Shown piece after piece: positions 48,378-59,329 of a DNA stretch of 64,000 bases. This stretch comes from Progne subis subis (taxonomy: Eukaryota; Chordata; Aves; Passeriformes; Hirundinidae): contig JAKJHU010000030.1 of the NCBI GenBank assembly GCA_022316685.1, forward strand, positions 12,537,360-12,601,359. The letters are read 5' to 3'. The notes beneath the pieces were generated by a model, which did not search any database, was not told the DNA's origin, and saw only the letters and a list, made by a program, of their open reading frames with translations. Numbering within the stretch: the first letter of the stretch is position 1; every line of letters starts with the position of its first letter. Both the position numbers and the translations under genes were made by a program.

Positions 48378-49102
48378 TGTAGTGGTGCAGAACTGTTTTA
48401 TTAGGTTTTTGTAAGAAGTTTATGTTATGGTTCATTTCACTGTATCCCCAATTTTGTATCCCTTTTGTGTCGTCTGTATAATAAGGTGTTTTGTGTCAAT
48501 CATCCCACTCCTCACATGGCATGTAACATCCCTCTGCCCCCCCTCACTCTGGGGCAGCCTGTCTATCACTCCAGGGGTCCCTCCCAGATTGCGAAACCTC
48601 AGGGAGAGGGCTTCGGGTGGACAGGTAGCCTGGGGGAATTCTTTCCCTCTGGAGGTGGTTGGTCCGAGGCTTGGGGGTGGGCACACCTTGTTACCCCCTG
48701 GGTCCCCTGATTTGTTGTCTTGTTGTATCCTCCCTGGAACCCCTCCCCCGCTTATAAGGGAGAGGGGATTCAAAGTTTTCTCTCTCAGCTGCTCCTCTCC
48801 GAGCTGCTCCTCTCTCTCCCAGCAGCTCTCCGAGCAGCTCTCGCTCAGCTGCTCAGCTCCCAGCCTCTGAGCTCTCGCCTCTGAGCTCGGAGCTCTCTGC
48901 TTCTCAACTCTGGAGCTAATAAACGTCTTTTAACCTGCTAAGCTGAGAGCCAGCCTTTTCTCTTCTGCTGCTGTTGACTGTCTCAACATACGGGGTCCAA
49001 CTGCTAAGCCGAAGCCGAAGCGAACTGGAAACATCTGTATCTGTGTTGACCGAGCTAGCCAGAGGTCCTCTCCCGCCCGGAGCGGGGAAAAAACCAGATA
49101 CA
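48378..49102 (+). repeat. Retroviral 3' LTR (725 bp)
   Basis: It matches the 5' LTR base for base as far as I could read, including TATA-like 48752-48759 and AATAAA 48918-48923. It ends in AGATACA and is followed directly by the duplicated GTACCC. Confidence 0.96.
48918..48923 (+). terminator. Poly(A) signal of the 3' LTR
   Basis: AATAAA in the R region of the 3' LTR, expected to end the genomic and spliced retroviral RNAs. Confidence 0.78.
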
Positions 49103-49440
49103 GTACCCAAAGGAGGCTGTGACTCCATGGGAAGCCCATGCTGGAGCAGGCTCCTGACAGGACTTGTGAGCCTGTGAGGGACCCACATTGGAGCAATTTG
49201 GTCCTAAAGTACTGCACCCCATGGAGGGACCCATGCTGGAGCAGTTTCTGTAAAACTGAAACCCAAGGGAAGGACTCATGGAGAAGTTTGTGGAGAACTG
49301 TCTCCCATGGGAACTATCCTACATGGGTGATCTGCCCTCCTGAAGAGGAAAGAGTAGCAAAGACAATGAGCGATGAACTGACCACAAACCCCATTCCTTG
49401 TCCTCCTGATGGGTGTGAATGCTTTGAGAATCTTTTCATT
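49103..49440 (+). mobile_element. Older ERVL-type LTR, right part (split by the retrovirus)
   Basis: It starts with the duplicated GTACCC and continues the interrupted LTR with 'aaaggaggctgtgactccat', 'cccatgctggagcaggctcc', 'aggacttgtgagcctgtgag', 'gtggagaactgtctcccatg' and 'gatgaactgaccacaaaccc', in the same order as 33475-33800. Similarity fades near 49440, before the poly(A) signal region, so the old LTR is 3'-truncated or decayed. Confidence 0.68.
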
Positions 49441-49879
49441 TAGCAGCACTGATGTGACTTAGGGTCCTTCCACATGAATTGGTGCCACACCACATGAGGC
49501 TTGTTCAAGAAAAAGGAAAGGGATGTGAAAAAAAAAGAGGTAGCAAAGGGGGCATGAGAGGCTGGAGTGAGCTGATACCAGATGGGATGAAGAGGCAGAG
49601 GTAGGGACTAGGAGGAACAGGAGGTATGTTGGTGAAAAGTGACAAGGGGGAGCCAGCAAGGAGACATAGGAATGGCAAATGATCTTTGCAGCAGCAATTT
49701 GAATGGACGTGTGCCAGGAAAGATTTTGTTTGTCAGGGGCAGACGGAAGGATGCTGTGGTGAGATGTGAAATGATCTGAAGTTTATCCGTGAGGATGGAG
49801 GGGAAGGCTGTGTCTTGGCTGTGGTCTAAAGGAAGAATCTGGAAGGCTTCAGTGTGGCCTGGAAGCAATTGAGGGATGC

Positions 49880-49965
49880 CCTGTGGCCTCTGTTTTGTAC
49901 AAGGTCAGATTAGATATTCACAGTAGTCCCTCCTGAGTTTAGCATCTATAAATCTGTGAAATAGA
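49880..49965 (+). mobile_element. Ancient CR1 3' end fragment, plus orientation
   Basis: 'ggtcagattagatattcaca', 'gtagtccctcctgagtttag' and 'catctataaatctgtg' follow the 3' end layout of old amniote CR1 elements (GGTCAGACTAGATGATC ... ATCTATGAATCTATG). It is well diverged. Confidence 0.5.
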
Positions 49966-50264
49966 AGCTTTAATCATGATAAAGGCCTGAGTCCTTGGAG
50001 CATCATATTGAAAGCCCAGAGTATCCTGAGACATTGGCTTTAAGACTGGGATTTGGGAGTATAGAATATCTATTTAAGGACTTTTTAAAAATATTTTTTA
50101 AGGTTTATTTCATTCTTACCTGGTTTTACAGGCAGAGTATATTAAAAAAAAAAACAACCTCTAATAAAATATTTAAAGCCCTCTAAATATCCTTAAAAGA
50201 GTCTTTTCATAACATGTGTTGTATAAATAGGCAGGATGCTGCTGGGATGCGATATACAGATGTC

Positions 50265-50960
50265 ATCACTTCGATAGTTTCAAAGATTTCACAGCCAGAA
50301 GGCACCATGGTGGTTTCCTCTGCCCTTCTGCATAATGCAGACCATGGAGTTTTGCCCAGCAATTCCCACACCGATACATGAGCTACATCATGTACAAAGA
50401 CATCGACACTTAATTTAAGTATCTTTTGGGGCGATGGAGAACCTACCATATCCCATGTCAGCTCCTCCAGTGGTTAATTACAAGACCATTAAGGAGAAAA
50501 ATGTGCCTCACCTTCAACTGGATTTTTTTTAAACGCCACTATTCCTGGTTTATATGCCTTTGTCTGCTAGGTTAAATAGTCTCTAGTACCGTATTCCTCC
50601 TCCATGCATAGATACGTATAGATCAATTCCTCTTGGATAATATAAATGGATTGTGCTCCTTTGGGTCATTGTAAGATATTCTTTCAATCGGCCTTACAGG
50701 TTGTCACCCAATCTTCCTCAATGTTGCAACATGATTTTTAAGTGTTGACAGCTGACCTGGACTTCTTTTGTCTCATTAATGTCATGTATAGGGCCAATAT
50801 GTTTCCCCTACCACTCAATATTCCCATTTATGCATCCTAGGGTCATATTAGCCCCTTTAACAAGAGCATCACACATGGAACTCATATTCAATTGCTTATC
50901 TGTTGTGACCTCTTAGGTAAACAGCCAAGAACAGCTTCCTGAATATTCCCTCTATAAAAC
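50265..50960 (-). mobile_element. Ancient CR1 LINE, 3' part
   Basis: The plus strand carries, in order, the antisense landmarks of old amniote CR1: 'cacagccagaaggcaccatg', 'ataatgcagaccatggagtt', 'gcgatggagaacctaccat', 'ccagtggttaattacaagac', 'atgcctttgtctgctaggtt', then 'tttatgcatcctagggtcat' and 'ggaactcatattcaattgct'. It is strongly diverged and truncated, so it predates the bird-specific elements in this window. The assignment rests on remembered consensus features. Confidence 0.6.
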
Positions 50961-53900
50961 CTTCCATGGGATCGCTCTTCATTTGCAACTTCTCTTTGGA
51001 GACTTGTCATTTAACTGCCTCATAATCCATTTTAAAAATGCCATATTGATTTTTACAGTGCTACCATTCAGAACAAACTGAATAGCAGAATGCAACCCCC
51101 AGCATTGCTCTGATCTTTCCAAGGACCTATTTCCATGGAGATGCATGCCCACAGCTTCTGGTTCCCTACAGCAGCTCTGTGTCTTGGCTGGCAGTGAGGG
51201 AGCATGCGGCCACCCCAGCTCCTGTCTCTGGTGGAGGTCTGCTGCTGCTTCAAATCTATAATTGGAAGCATAGAAAACTGGAGCAAAAGCACCAGCCATG
51301 AGCTCTGAAACATCTAGAGAGGGTAAAATGGATTTCCAGCTAATGCTTGCAGAGATGGCAGAACTGTTACTGATGTGTTTAAGATACCAATGCTTCTTGA
51401 TGGTTTTCAGGGAATATTTTGAGACAATGTCCTACTCTCAGGAGGTCCCAAACTGGCCCGTGGAGAAGTATCAGTCTGAAAATCCCATATAAATGCCCTG
51501 CTGCTAGTGCTTAAAACCACACTGGTTTTAGAGTGGTTTTAATTTAACAGGGAGGGGTGTGTGATTGGTGACCCAAGAGAAATGCTGAAGGCTGAGGGTG
51601 GTCCTCGGCCCAACGTGTTTGGATAATACTCCAGACAATCTTGGTTTTCCTGTTGGTTGCCAAGTCCCTCATGGGATTAGCAGAACACTGTCCAAAAGGT
51701 TCATATTTTGAGATTAAGAGGCAGCTTGTTATGGGACTAATAACATGGAGAAAGAGGGGAAGGATGAAGAAAGCCTGATTTCCCCTGCATAATACTGTAC
51801 AACTCATGGAAGTGGAGGAGGGCAGAAGAGATACTGCCTCGGGGTAAAACAAGCAGCTGTTGTCCCCAGGTGGAATTAAACAGTGGGAGCCCTGAATCCC
51901 ACAATTTCTCATGTTCCTGACAGAAGTTTTACTTGCCAAGAATTGCCAAAACCAGGCTGAGTCTGGGACCTAAGGGACATGGACAAAACCAGTCAGCATA
52001 ACAGTACGCTCCATGCTCTGGATTAAAACTTAAACAGAGGCAGAAACAACCATGCAATGTCCCCAAAGTACTAAAATTTCTTGCTGTAATGACGACAGGC
52101 AGGGGCTTATCTGGCTTTCCTGCATGTGGGAGCATTTCTGTTGTGCAAATCCTTGCAGCTGCACTTTTCAAGTGGGGCAACTGTTGCAGCTAAGTAAAAT
52201 TGTTAAAATGAGTTAATCCGCTTAGTACAATGGTTTCCACTATTTTCCATAAAACAATTTGCCTCCCACATAGTCTGCTCTGTCCCATTTTCACAGCACA
52301 GAGGAGTGCCAAAGCACCCCTCAGGCTGAGCATCCGGCGCTCAGCACCAACCAGGCTCTCCCATCTCGCCTGGGAAGTGCCAGAGCAGAGTGTTCAAGCT
52401 GAGACTTATGATGTGCCCTGAAGTGCTTCATTTCTCTGCAGTAAAACTCCCCAGTGAAGGAAAAGCAGTTTTCCTAATCCGCCCAGAGCTGCTGGTGGAG
52501 GCTGGAGGTGGCCACGCACACTCCCTCAGCCTGGCCTCTGTAATGAATGGCTGAAGCTCTCGAGGCTTCAGCCAGCTAGCCATAAAATATTGCCTTTCTT
52601 CAGCTCATAATTGGGCTCAATATAATTTTTGTTTGTTTTAACCCCTAATTCCATGGCTTTTCTCTACCTATCCCTAATTTTCTGATGGTACCTAGTAAAG
52701 ACCAGATGAAAGCCTGGCTGTAAGGAGCTGGGCTGACCCTGGTCCTGCAGGGTGCCACCCGCTTTGTGTTCGCAGGTCTCACTGAGTGCTGTGTTTGTCC
52801 TGTACAGCACAGGAACTGGGCTCTCACTCACCCGGTGACTTTGGATGGGAAGGTGGGCCCAGCCCTTGCTGTCACCCCAGGCTCAGGCTCTGCATCTGAA
52901 CTAGCCACGGCAGGGGATGTGTCCCAGTTTCTCAACTGACAGCCGGAGGTATTGACTTAAATGACTCTGGAATTAGTCATAGCTACATAGCAGCAGGCTT
53001 TTACCTGGAAGAGGTAGAAAATGAAGAGGCAGTTCCTTTTGAAATGTAAAGCAATGCTAATTAACTCTTTGCTTCCCATTCAAGTCTTTCCTGCAGGAAA
53101 ACTGAACTGAGAAAGAATCTTGGCAGACAACTTGGTCCTGTTGTACCACAGGGTCAGGATTGCTGAGGGATGCTCTTCAAAGCTATTCTCCATCTCTTTT
53201 AAGCAGCTGCTTCAGCATCCCTGTTCCTAAAAGGATTTTTTGTTGTTGTTCCTAGAAAGCATCTACTGTGCATCCTTGCTGCTGTTTTAGCCTGTTGTTC
53301 CATCACTGACATGGAGATGAGGTTAACCCTTGTGTTTCTCAAAAAAAGCCCTGTAGCAATTTGTTCTCTGCTTTATCTCCTCCCAAGGCCAATGCCTCAG
53401 CACCATTTATTAAATGGAAAGCTCTTCTTTTTGACAGTGTGTTTCTCACATGCAGTAATTCAGTGTATTTCCCATGTGATGCTAATAACAGTAGAAGGCA
53501 AGAAATCACATCAGGTGCAGAGAAGAAAGAAAGCAATGACAAGGCAGTGACATGAATGAGACAAAGGAGCACATAACACAGAAACAGGCCTCAGACACGC
53601 CGGGAGTGGGATGATGTGATGATGTGATGATATGATGATGTGACATCTCACCCGTGGAAGTGTCACTGCATGCACAGGTCGGCACCTGGGGGTAGGGAGA
53701 GGCGCGCATTGGAGCTTTTGTCTCCCAGATCAGGTGTCTCTTTTGTACCACAGGGCCTGGCCTGTTTAAATCAATCTGACTTATAACACAGTCTTCTTAG
53801 AAGACTTGCAGTTTCTCTGTTGATTTTCAAGGTTTAACAGTGACAGGTAAATGCAGTTCCAGTTCTACAGTAAGGAGATGGGACATGAAGAGACGATGTG

Positions 53901-56606
53901 AGGGAATGTGTCCTTTCACAAGCAACAGGTCAACAGTGGGACTGAGAACATCCCGTGTGTTTCTAGGGTTGCTCTTCAGTCACTGGACTTCACTATGCAC
54001 ATAACTATATGTGCTCACATCAGAAGGCTTTGCTCAAATTAGCACAGATCTGCTCAGCTAACATGATCTTAGTTCAATAATACAATTTTTGGACAGAGAC
54101 ATGGCATTGAGCCAAAGGGTCCAAGCAGCACAACTTGGGCTTGTAGCCCCTGGATAGATGCTCAGAGATTTGCTTTGATGGATCCATGGGATGTACATGG
54201 GTATAACACAAAGTCATGCAAGTTTCATCAAGGACCGATTGTCACTGGAAGGAAAATGACCAGGAAAAACAAATGGAACAACTGGTTGCTCCATTGATGG
54301 CTTCTGAATAACAGTGTGTAAAGAAACTGCAACCCCATCCCCAAGATTTGTAACGCTAAACCCATATGAGCACAAATGGAAATGCCTTGTCCGCAGCTTC
54401 AAGTAACTATTTTCTCTGTCACCAGGGAGAAATATTTCATGATCATGACAGCTGCTGTTTCATTATAAAGGAGATCTGGTTTAGGTGGCATATTGTTTAT
54501 AATGGAAATAATCCTAGTGTGCAGCACAGAGAGTTGTAATAATATGGCACCACTGTAACCCCTAGGGAGACCCTGATGGTGAAAAGGGTATGTGACACAG
54601 CAACTTTTTCTTTACTCGTATTATTGTTCTAATTTCCCTCAGCCCAAGAAGTAATGTGCACAGATCTGTTCAAAAACAGAGCTTTCCCTGCTAAAATAGT
54701 CTTCTTGCTGACAAGGCTTATGGAGTAAAAAGCTTTTTAAAGGTATAAGCAGAATTCAGTAAATTGCAGTCCCATCATGAGATGTTAAAATAAAAAACAT
54801 TATTTATGATCTTTTTTAGATGACAAATTATCTGGACTTTGTCAGTTATAGCTTACACTGTATAATTTTGTTCTACTATTTTGTATTAATCCAGTGTTTT
54901 GTGTTTGACCAAAACATGTCATCAGTCTCACCTTAAAAATGTGAGACTACTCAGAATTATAGCTGAAAAGAAAAAAACACATATATGGAAGAGCATAATA
55001 TCATGCTGGAATTTCAGCTTTTCAGCATTTTTGTGAAAACTACCTAATCCATTGACTTTTAAATTGCTTGCATGCCATAAATACTGAGAATAAACGGGGC
55101 TGGTGGGATGGAAGTGAAATGCCTCGCAGGATAAACAGTCTGGTACCTGCTTCTTTTGCGGTTTGGTCCCCTTAGAGGATGCTTCACTGCTGGCAAGGGC
55201 ATCCCCCAAGTCTTGAGAAATAAGGGCAGTGAAAGGAGAATTCTTCCTCACCCAGTGCAATGTCTGCTCACTGCTGCACTGCACTAAAGCAAAATCAGAA
55301 GAGCTGGTCTGGATTCACACCCAAACCCTGCCCAGCAGAGCAGAGCCCTTTGCTCAGGTAACAGCTGTGACAGGCTGCATTTAGGCAAATCACTGCACAG
55401 ACCCAGGGACTGTGGCTGGGGAAGGAGACTTGCGGGTGGGCAAAAAGCTCTGCCCACCTTCAGGTGCTGGAAACTACCTGAATGAGAATGCTCAGACTGA
55501 CAGGTCAGAACTGTTGCTGGAAAAAAACTCAGTTTTTTCCCCCCTCCCTTTCATGACCTGCATCAAGCGTGACCTTATTTAAATCAAACAAAATACTTTT
55601 ACTGTATAATAAAAATTCCGTGTTTTAATACATTGCCATGCAGAAATGAAGTCAAACAATGCAGAGTACAAAACTGTCAAATATACAAAATGATAAAGCA
55701 GATACCCAAAGCTTCCAGAGATCATGCCCAAAGATACCAAAAACTTGATATTGGTTTTAATTTTACTGTTTAAAAGAACTCCTCCTCCTGCCTGGGCTTT
55801 TTGTTGATTCTTCTGAAAACAGAAAGAAGTAAAGATTTAATATAAAAACTGTAAGGTGGAATTAAGTGATGGCCACTTTGTATACTAAAAATTAGTTTGC
55901 CTGATAATTTCTGTTTTGGAAAAAAAAGCACTGCTGTGCAGGTGAACACCTTGGATGCCTGGGGAAATGCAGTGTACATCAAACAAAAAGGCACACTTCT
56001 GTCTCATGCCACCTCATTTGCTCCATCATTAAAAGTTCAGCCATAGATGTACTGGGAATAACAGTCACTTTATAAGCATTAGAGTGCTGGCATCTTCCTA
56101 GATTATCAACCAAGTTAACATTAAAAGGAGATCACTGGCTTAGAGTATTTCCTTAGCGAGTATAAACCAGAATGGAGTCCAAAGGCAGCAGGACCAGACA
56201 CAACTTGCTGGCTTCAGGTGACTTTTTTGACCATGGCCAAGGGCTTGCAGTCAGCCTTTCTGCATCCAGCTGTCCTGCATCAGGTGACCAGGATCTCCCA
56301 GGACCTCGATCCCAGCCTCCCTCTCACTTTCTGCAGCTCATGTCCATTACCAGCAGCTGATATGGATGCACCAGCACATGATTCTGTCCATGGGCTCCTT
56401 TGTGGGAAACAACCTTTGGAGACAACTCAGGTGCAACAGCAATCCCAGCTGTCAGCTGCCTGCTTTCCTCAGGGTCACGTTCGAACAACCTTAAATTCAA
56501 CTCCCCAAAACAGGAGACCCCAAATTTAGAGCCCCCTTGGCTGGTTTATGGTGTGTAGAGCCCGGCAGGCATTCCTCCCATCTTACCCAGCGTCTTGAGC
56601 TGCAAC
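50961..56606. other. Intergenic region; no gene seen
   Basis: Only short chance frames are present. A small ATGATGTG-type microsatellite lies at 53611-53643. No named repeat was recognised elsewhere in this stretch. Confidence 0.5.
53611..53643. repeat. ATGATGTG-type microsatellite
   Basis: About 33 bases of imperfect ATGATGTG and ATGATG units. Confidence 0.8.
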
Positions 56607-57348
56607 TCGAGGTAACCTAAAGTATTCCACTGCCATCTGTTGAAACCGATTGGGGAGATGTTTTCTTTATTGCTTGTGAAACCCATTCCTCATTACTCTG
56701 GGGAGGAGGGGCAGGTGTCTTCTGTTAACGGGCCAGCTGTTAAAACCAGCTGGGGCAGTGTTTCTTTATCTCTTCCAGGACCCATCCTCCCTCCGGGGGA
56801 TATCTGCTGTTAATGGGCCATCAAGGCTCACTGCATGACTGATAAAATTACATCATCCCATTGTGAGATGCTCCACCCAGTGGGAGGAGCCAGCCATTCC
56901 TACCTGGATAAAAGCTGAGATTCTGAACACCAGGGGAGCCTGTTTCCACTGGATTCCCAGAGGAAGACCGGACCCATCTCACCACCACTGGGCCTTCAGA
57001 GAGAAACTACACCCTTCTACAGGACCCTCTCTGCTCCAACAGAACCACATCTGTCACTCCAGGAGGACTTAATTGGACTGCTACCCACACCCTGACCAAC
57101 AGGGCATGAGGTTGTATTTTGACTCTGTCAGTGTTTTCTTTTTTTTTGTTTCTTTATTTTTTTTGTACTACTACATTTTTATTTTTAATATTACTAGTAA
57201 AGAACTGTTACTCCTGTTTCCATATCTTTGTCTGAAAGCCCCTTAATTTCAAAATTATAATAATTTGCAGGGAGAATGTTTACATTCACCATTCCAAGGG
57301 AGGCTCCAGCTTTTCCCTGGCAGATACCCGTCTTTCCAAACCAAGACA
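56607..57348 (+). mobile_element. Second solo LTR family, copy 2 (plus orientation)
   Basis: Homologous to the reverse complement of 34296-35003 over the full length, with moderate divergence and extra T-rich sequence at about 57130-57200. A TATA-like GATAAAAG lies at 56908-56915. It contains no retroviral genes. Edges are estimated from where the two copies stop agreeing; no clear duplication was found at this copy. Confidence 0.7.
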
Positions 57349-59329
57349 CCCAGACAGTGAAAAAACCACAATAGTTTCATTTCAAAGCAGGTCCAGGTTG
57401 AGGCAGTCCCTACAAAGAACTGAAAACAAAGCCCAGCATATCCCAAAGTACTGCCCTGCTAGTTTCAGATTCTGCACTATCTGTAAGAAATTTAAAAATA
57501 CATCTTAGCTTTACCAAGCATCCCTGCAGCTTAGTGCAAAGCAAAGGAGTCTTCTTAGCGGTCACAGCCTCTTTGTGGAAATGCTGGTCATTCACATTGC
57601 GTCCTGGTAGGAAACGTCTCCTGCCATGCCTATAGGAGCCACTCAGCACCAACAGAACACTGCAACTCTGCCTGTGGGTTAGCCCAGCACAGCCCCATTC
57701 CTCCCCTTGGTTGGTGGTGTTGGATTTAGGAGAGAAGGATGAGATGTGAGTCTCATGCTGAGATGCTTTGCATAGGCTGGAAGCCCCTGCCCCTCTGTTT
57801 TTTCTACCGTCACTTAATCTCTTTTCCACCTTTCTCAGAAATGAGGAGAAGGAGCCTCTTACATACAATGGAATCAGGCAAAGTGCCAAATGGACTCCAA
57901 ATATTTCTTTATCTATCTGATCTTGAGACTATCTGGCTCAGTAAGGAAAGCTTCTGCCTAGACATAAAGCCACCCTCTCAATATTGAAAAAACCCTAAGC
58001 AACTGAGCAAGTCCCCTAAGCATGTGAAGGGACAATTTGAGGTTTTTTTCCCCCTTCCCTGCACAGCTTCTTATTGCTTACAGGCAATTTTGCTGCAATA
58101 CCAATCTCCCTGCTTTAAAAAAACTCTGTGTTTTGCTATTTAATTTGGTGACTTATGATATTAAATAGATAAATTCAAGTCAAATGCTTAATACAAGGAA
58201 TGTGATTAGAGGTGTAACAACTACAGAGAATTTTTTTTTTCCCCAAGAAACTATTTAGATATATTTGGAATTTAGTATCGGAAAGGAGCTTTTCATTCCC
58301 TTCTTAGACTGAGCCTGGTCTGAGCCTGAGCTGTGATAATGCTGTCAGTCCTACTCTCATGGCAGAAGCAGATGTTACAGTCATGTGCCAGTTTAGCTTC
58401 ACCCCTGCCCAGGTGGCCTCAGCCATGCCTGCCACAGAATGCTCTCCTCCAGAGCTGCAAGGTGACTAATCTTGCAGTAAGTATTGCTTTTATAGTTTCC
58501 ATTGTTTGTGTAAACTGTGTACTCTTTAGAGCGTACATCCCAGTTTGTGCTTTCCCCACGACTTGATGAAGCACATGGAAAAGGACTCCAATGGTTCACA
58601 CTTGCCTTGTGCACATCAACAGTAGTTTTATGAAATCTGGATCAGACACTGAGTGCCCCTTTGCTTACTTCTGAAGTACAACATTCAAACCAGCCAATGG
58701 TAACAGGACCCAATCTGTCAAAAAACCACTGCTGGGAGCAGCTGTCATTTCTCTGGGTAATCCCATTGATGTTATTTCGCTTCCAGGTCTTTATTAACCC
58801 AATGGGGCTCATCATGAGAGCAGAAGTTTGCTGTCTTTGAAGCAAGAAACTTGTGTACTGTGCTCAGCTGCAGTGATACAATCATCCTCACCATCAGCAC
58901 TGCAGCTTCTCTGCCAGTTGTTGCAGGCATGAACATCTGTTTCTTGCCAGCAAGTTGCTACCTCCTTACGAGGAAAACCCATAGCTGTTATTCCTTGCTT
59001 TGTCTACACATCCACATGGCCTCATCATTACCATGCATCATTTTGTCCCTGGCTGCTATCAATGAAAGGCTACAGACACTTGGTATGTCCAAGGGTTTTG
59101 TTGTCCTTTTTTGTTCCAGTTCTCTTCCTTTAATCATGTGCAGCAGAACCTTACAACTGTGAGCAGACCTACTGATGCTCATAACAAATGCACAGCTTTC
59201 CACAGAAGCTGTTTAAATTAACACCATTTTGTGTGGGGTGGGGGGGAAGGGGGGGTGGAGGGGGAAAGGATATAGATTGCCCTGCCTTCCTGTAATATTG
59301 GCAACTTCAGGATATTTTTAATTCAAAAG
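57349..59329. other. Intergenic region; no gene seen
   Basis: The stretch holds only short open frames without family features. A G-rich tract lies near its right end (59234-59269). Confidence 0.5.
59234..59269 (+). repeat. G-rich tract, possible G-quadruplex
   Basis: It holds at least four runs of four to seven G, separated by one to three bases, on the plus strand, and is flanked by AT-rich DNA. Confidence 0.7.

Larger units (their letters stand above)
41037..49102 (+). mobile_element. Full-length young class II endogenous retrovirus (8,066 bp)
   Basis: The order is 5' LTR, primer binding site, leader with splice donor, gag (broken), an unassigned short frame, protease-polymerase (intact), env remnant, short acidic frame, polypurine tract, 3' LTR. 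A perfect 6-bp duplication flanks it. The LTRs, read line by line, show no difference over 725 bp, so the insertion is recent. The 6-bp duplication, the Gag capsid type with a major homology region, and the polymerase motifs suggest an alpha/beta-like (class II, ERVK-like) avian lineage. It cannot make a complete set of its own proteins as written, because gag has several frame changes and env lacks most of its coding region. Confidence 0.95.
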
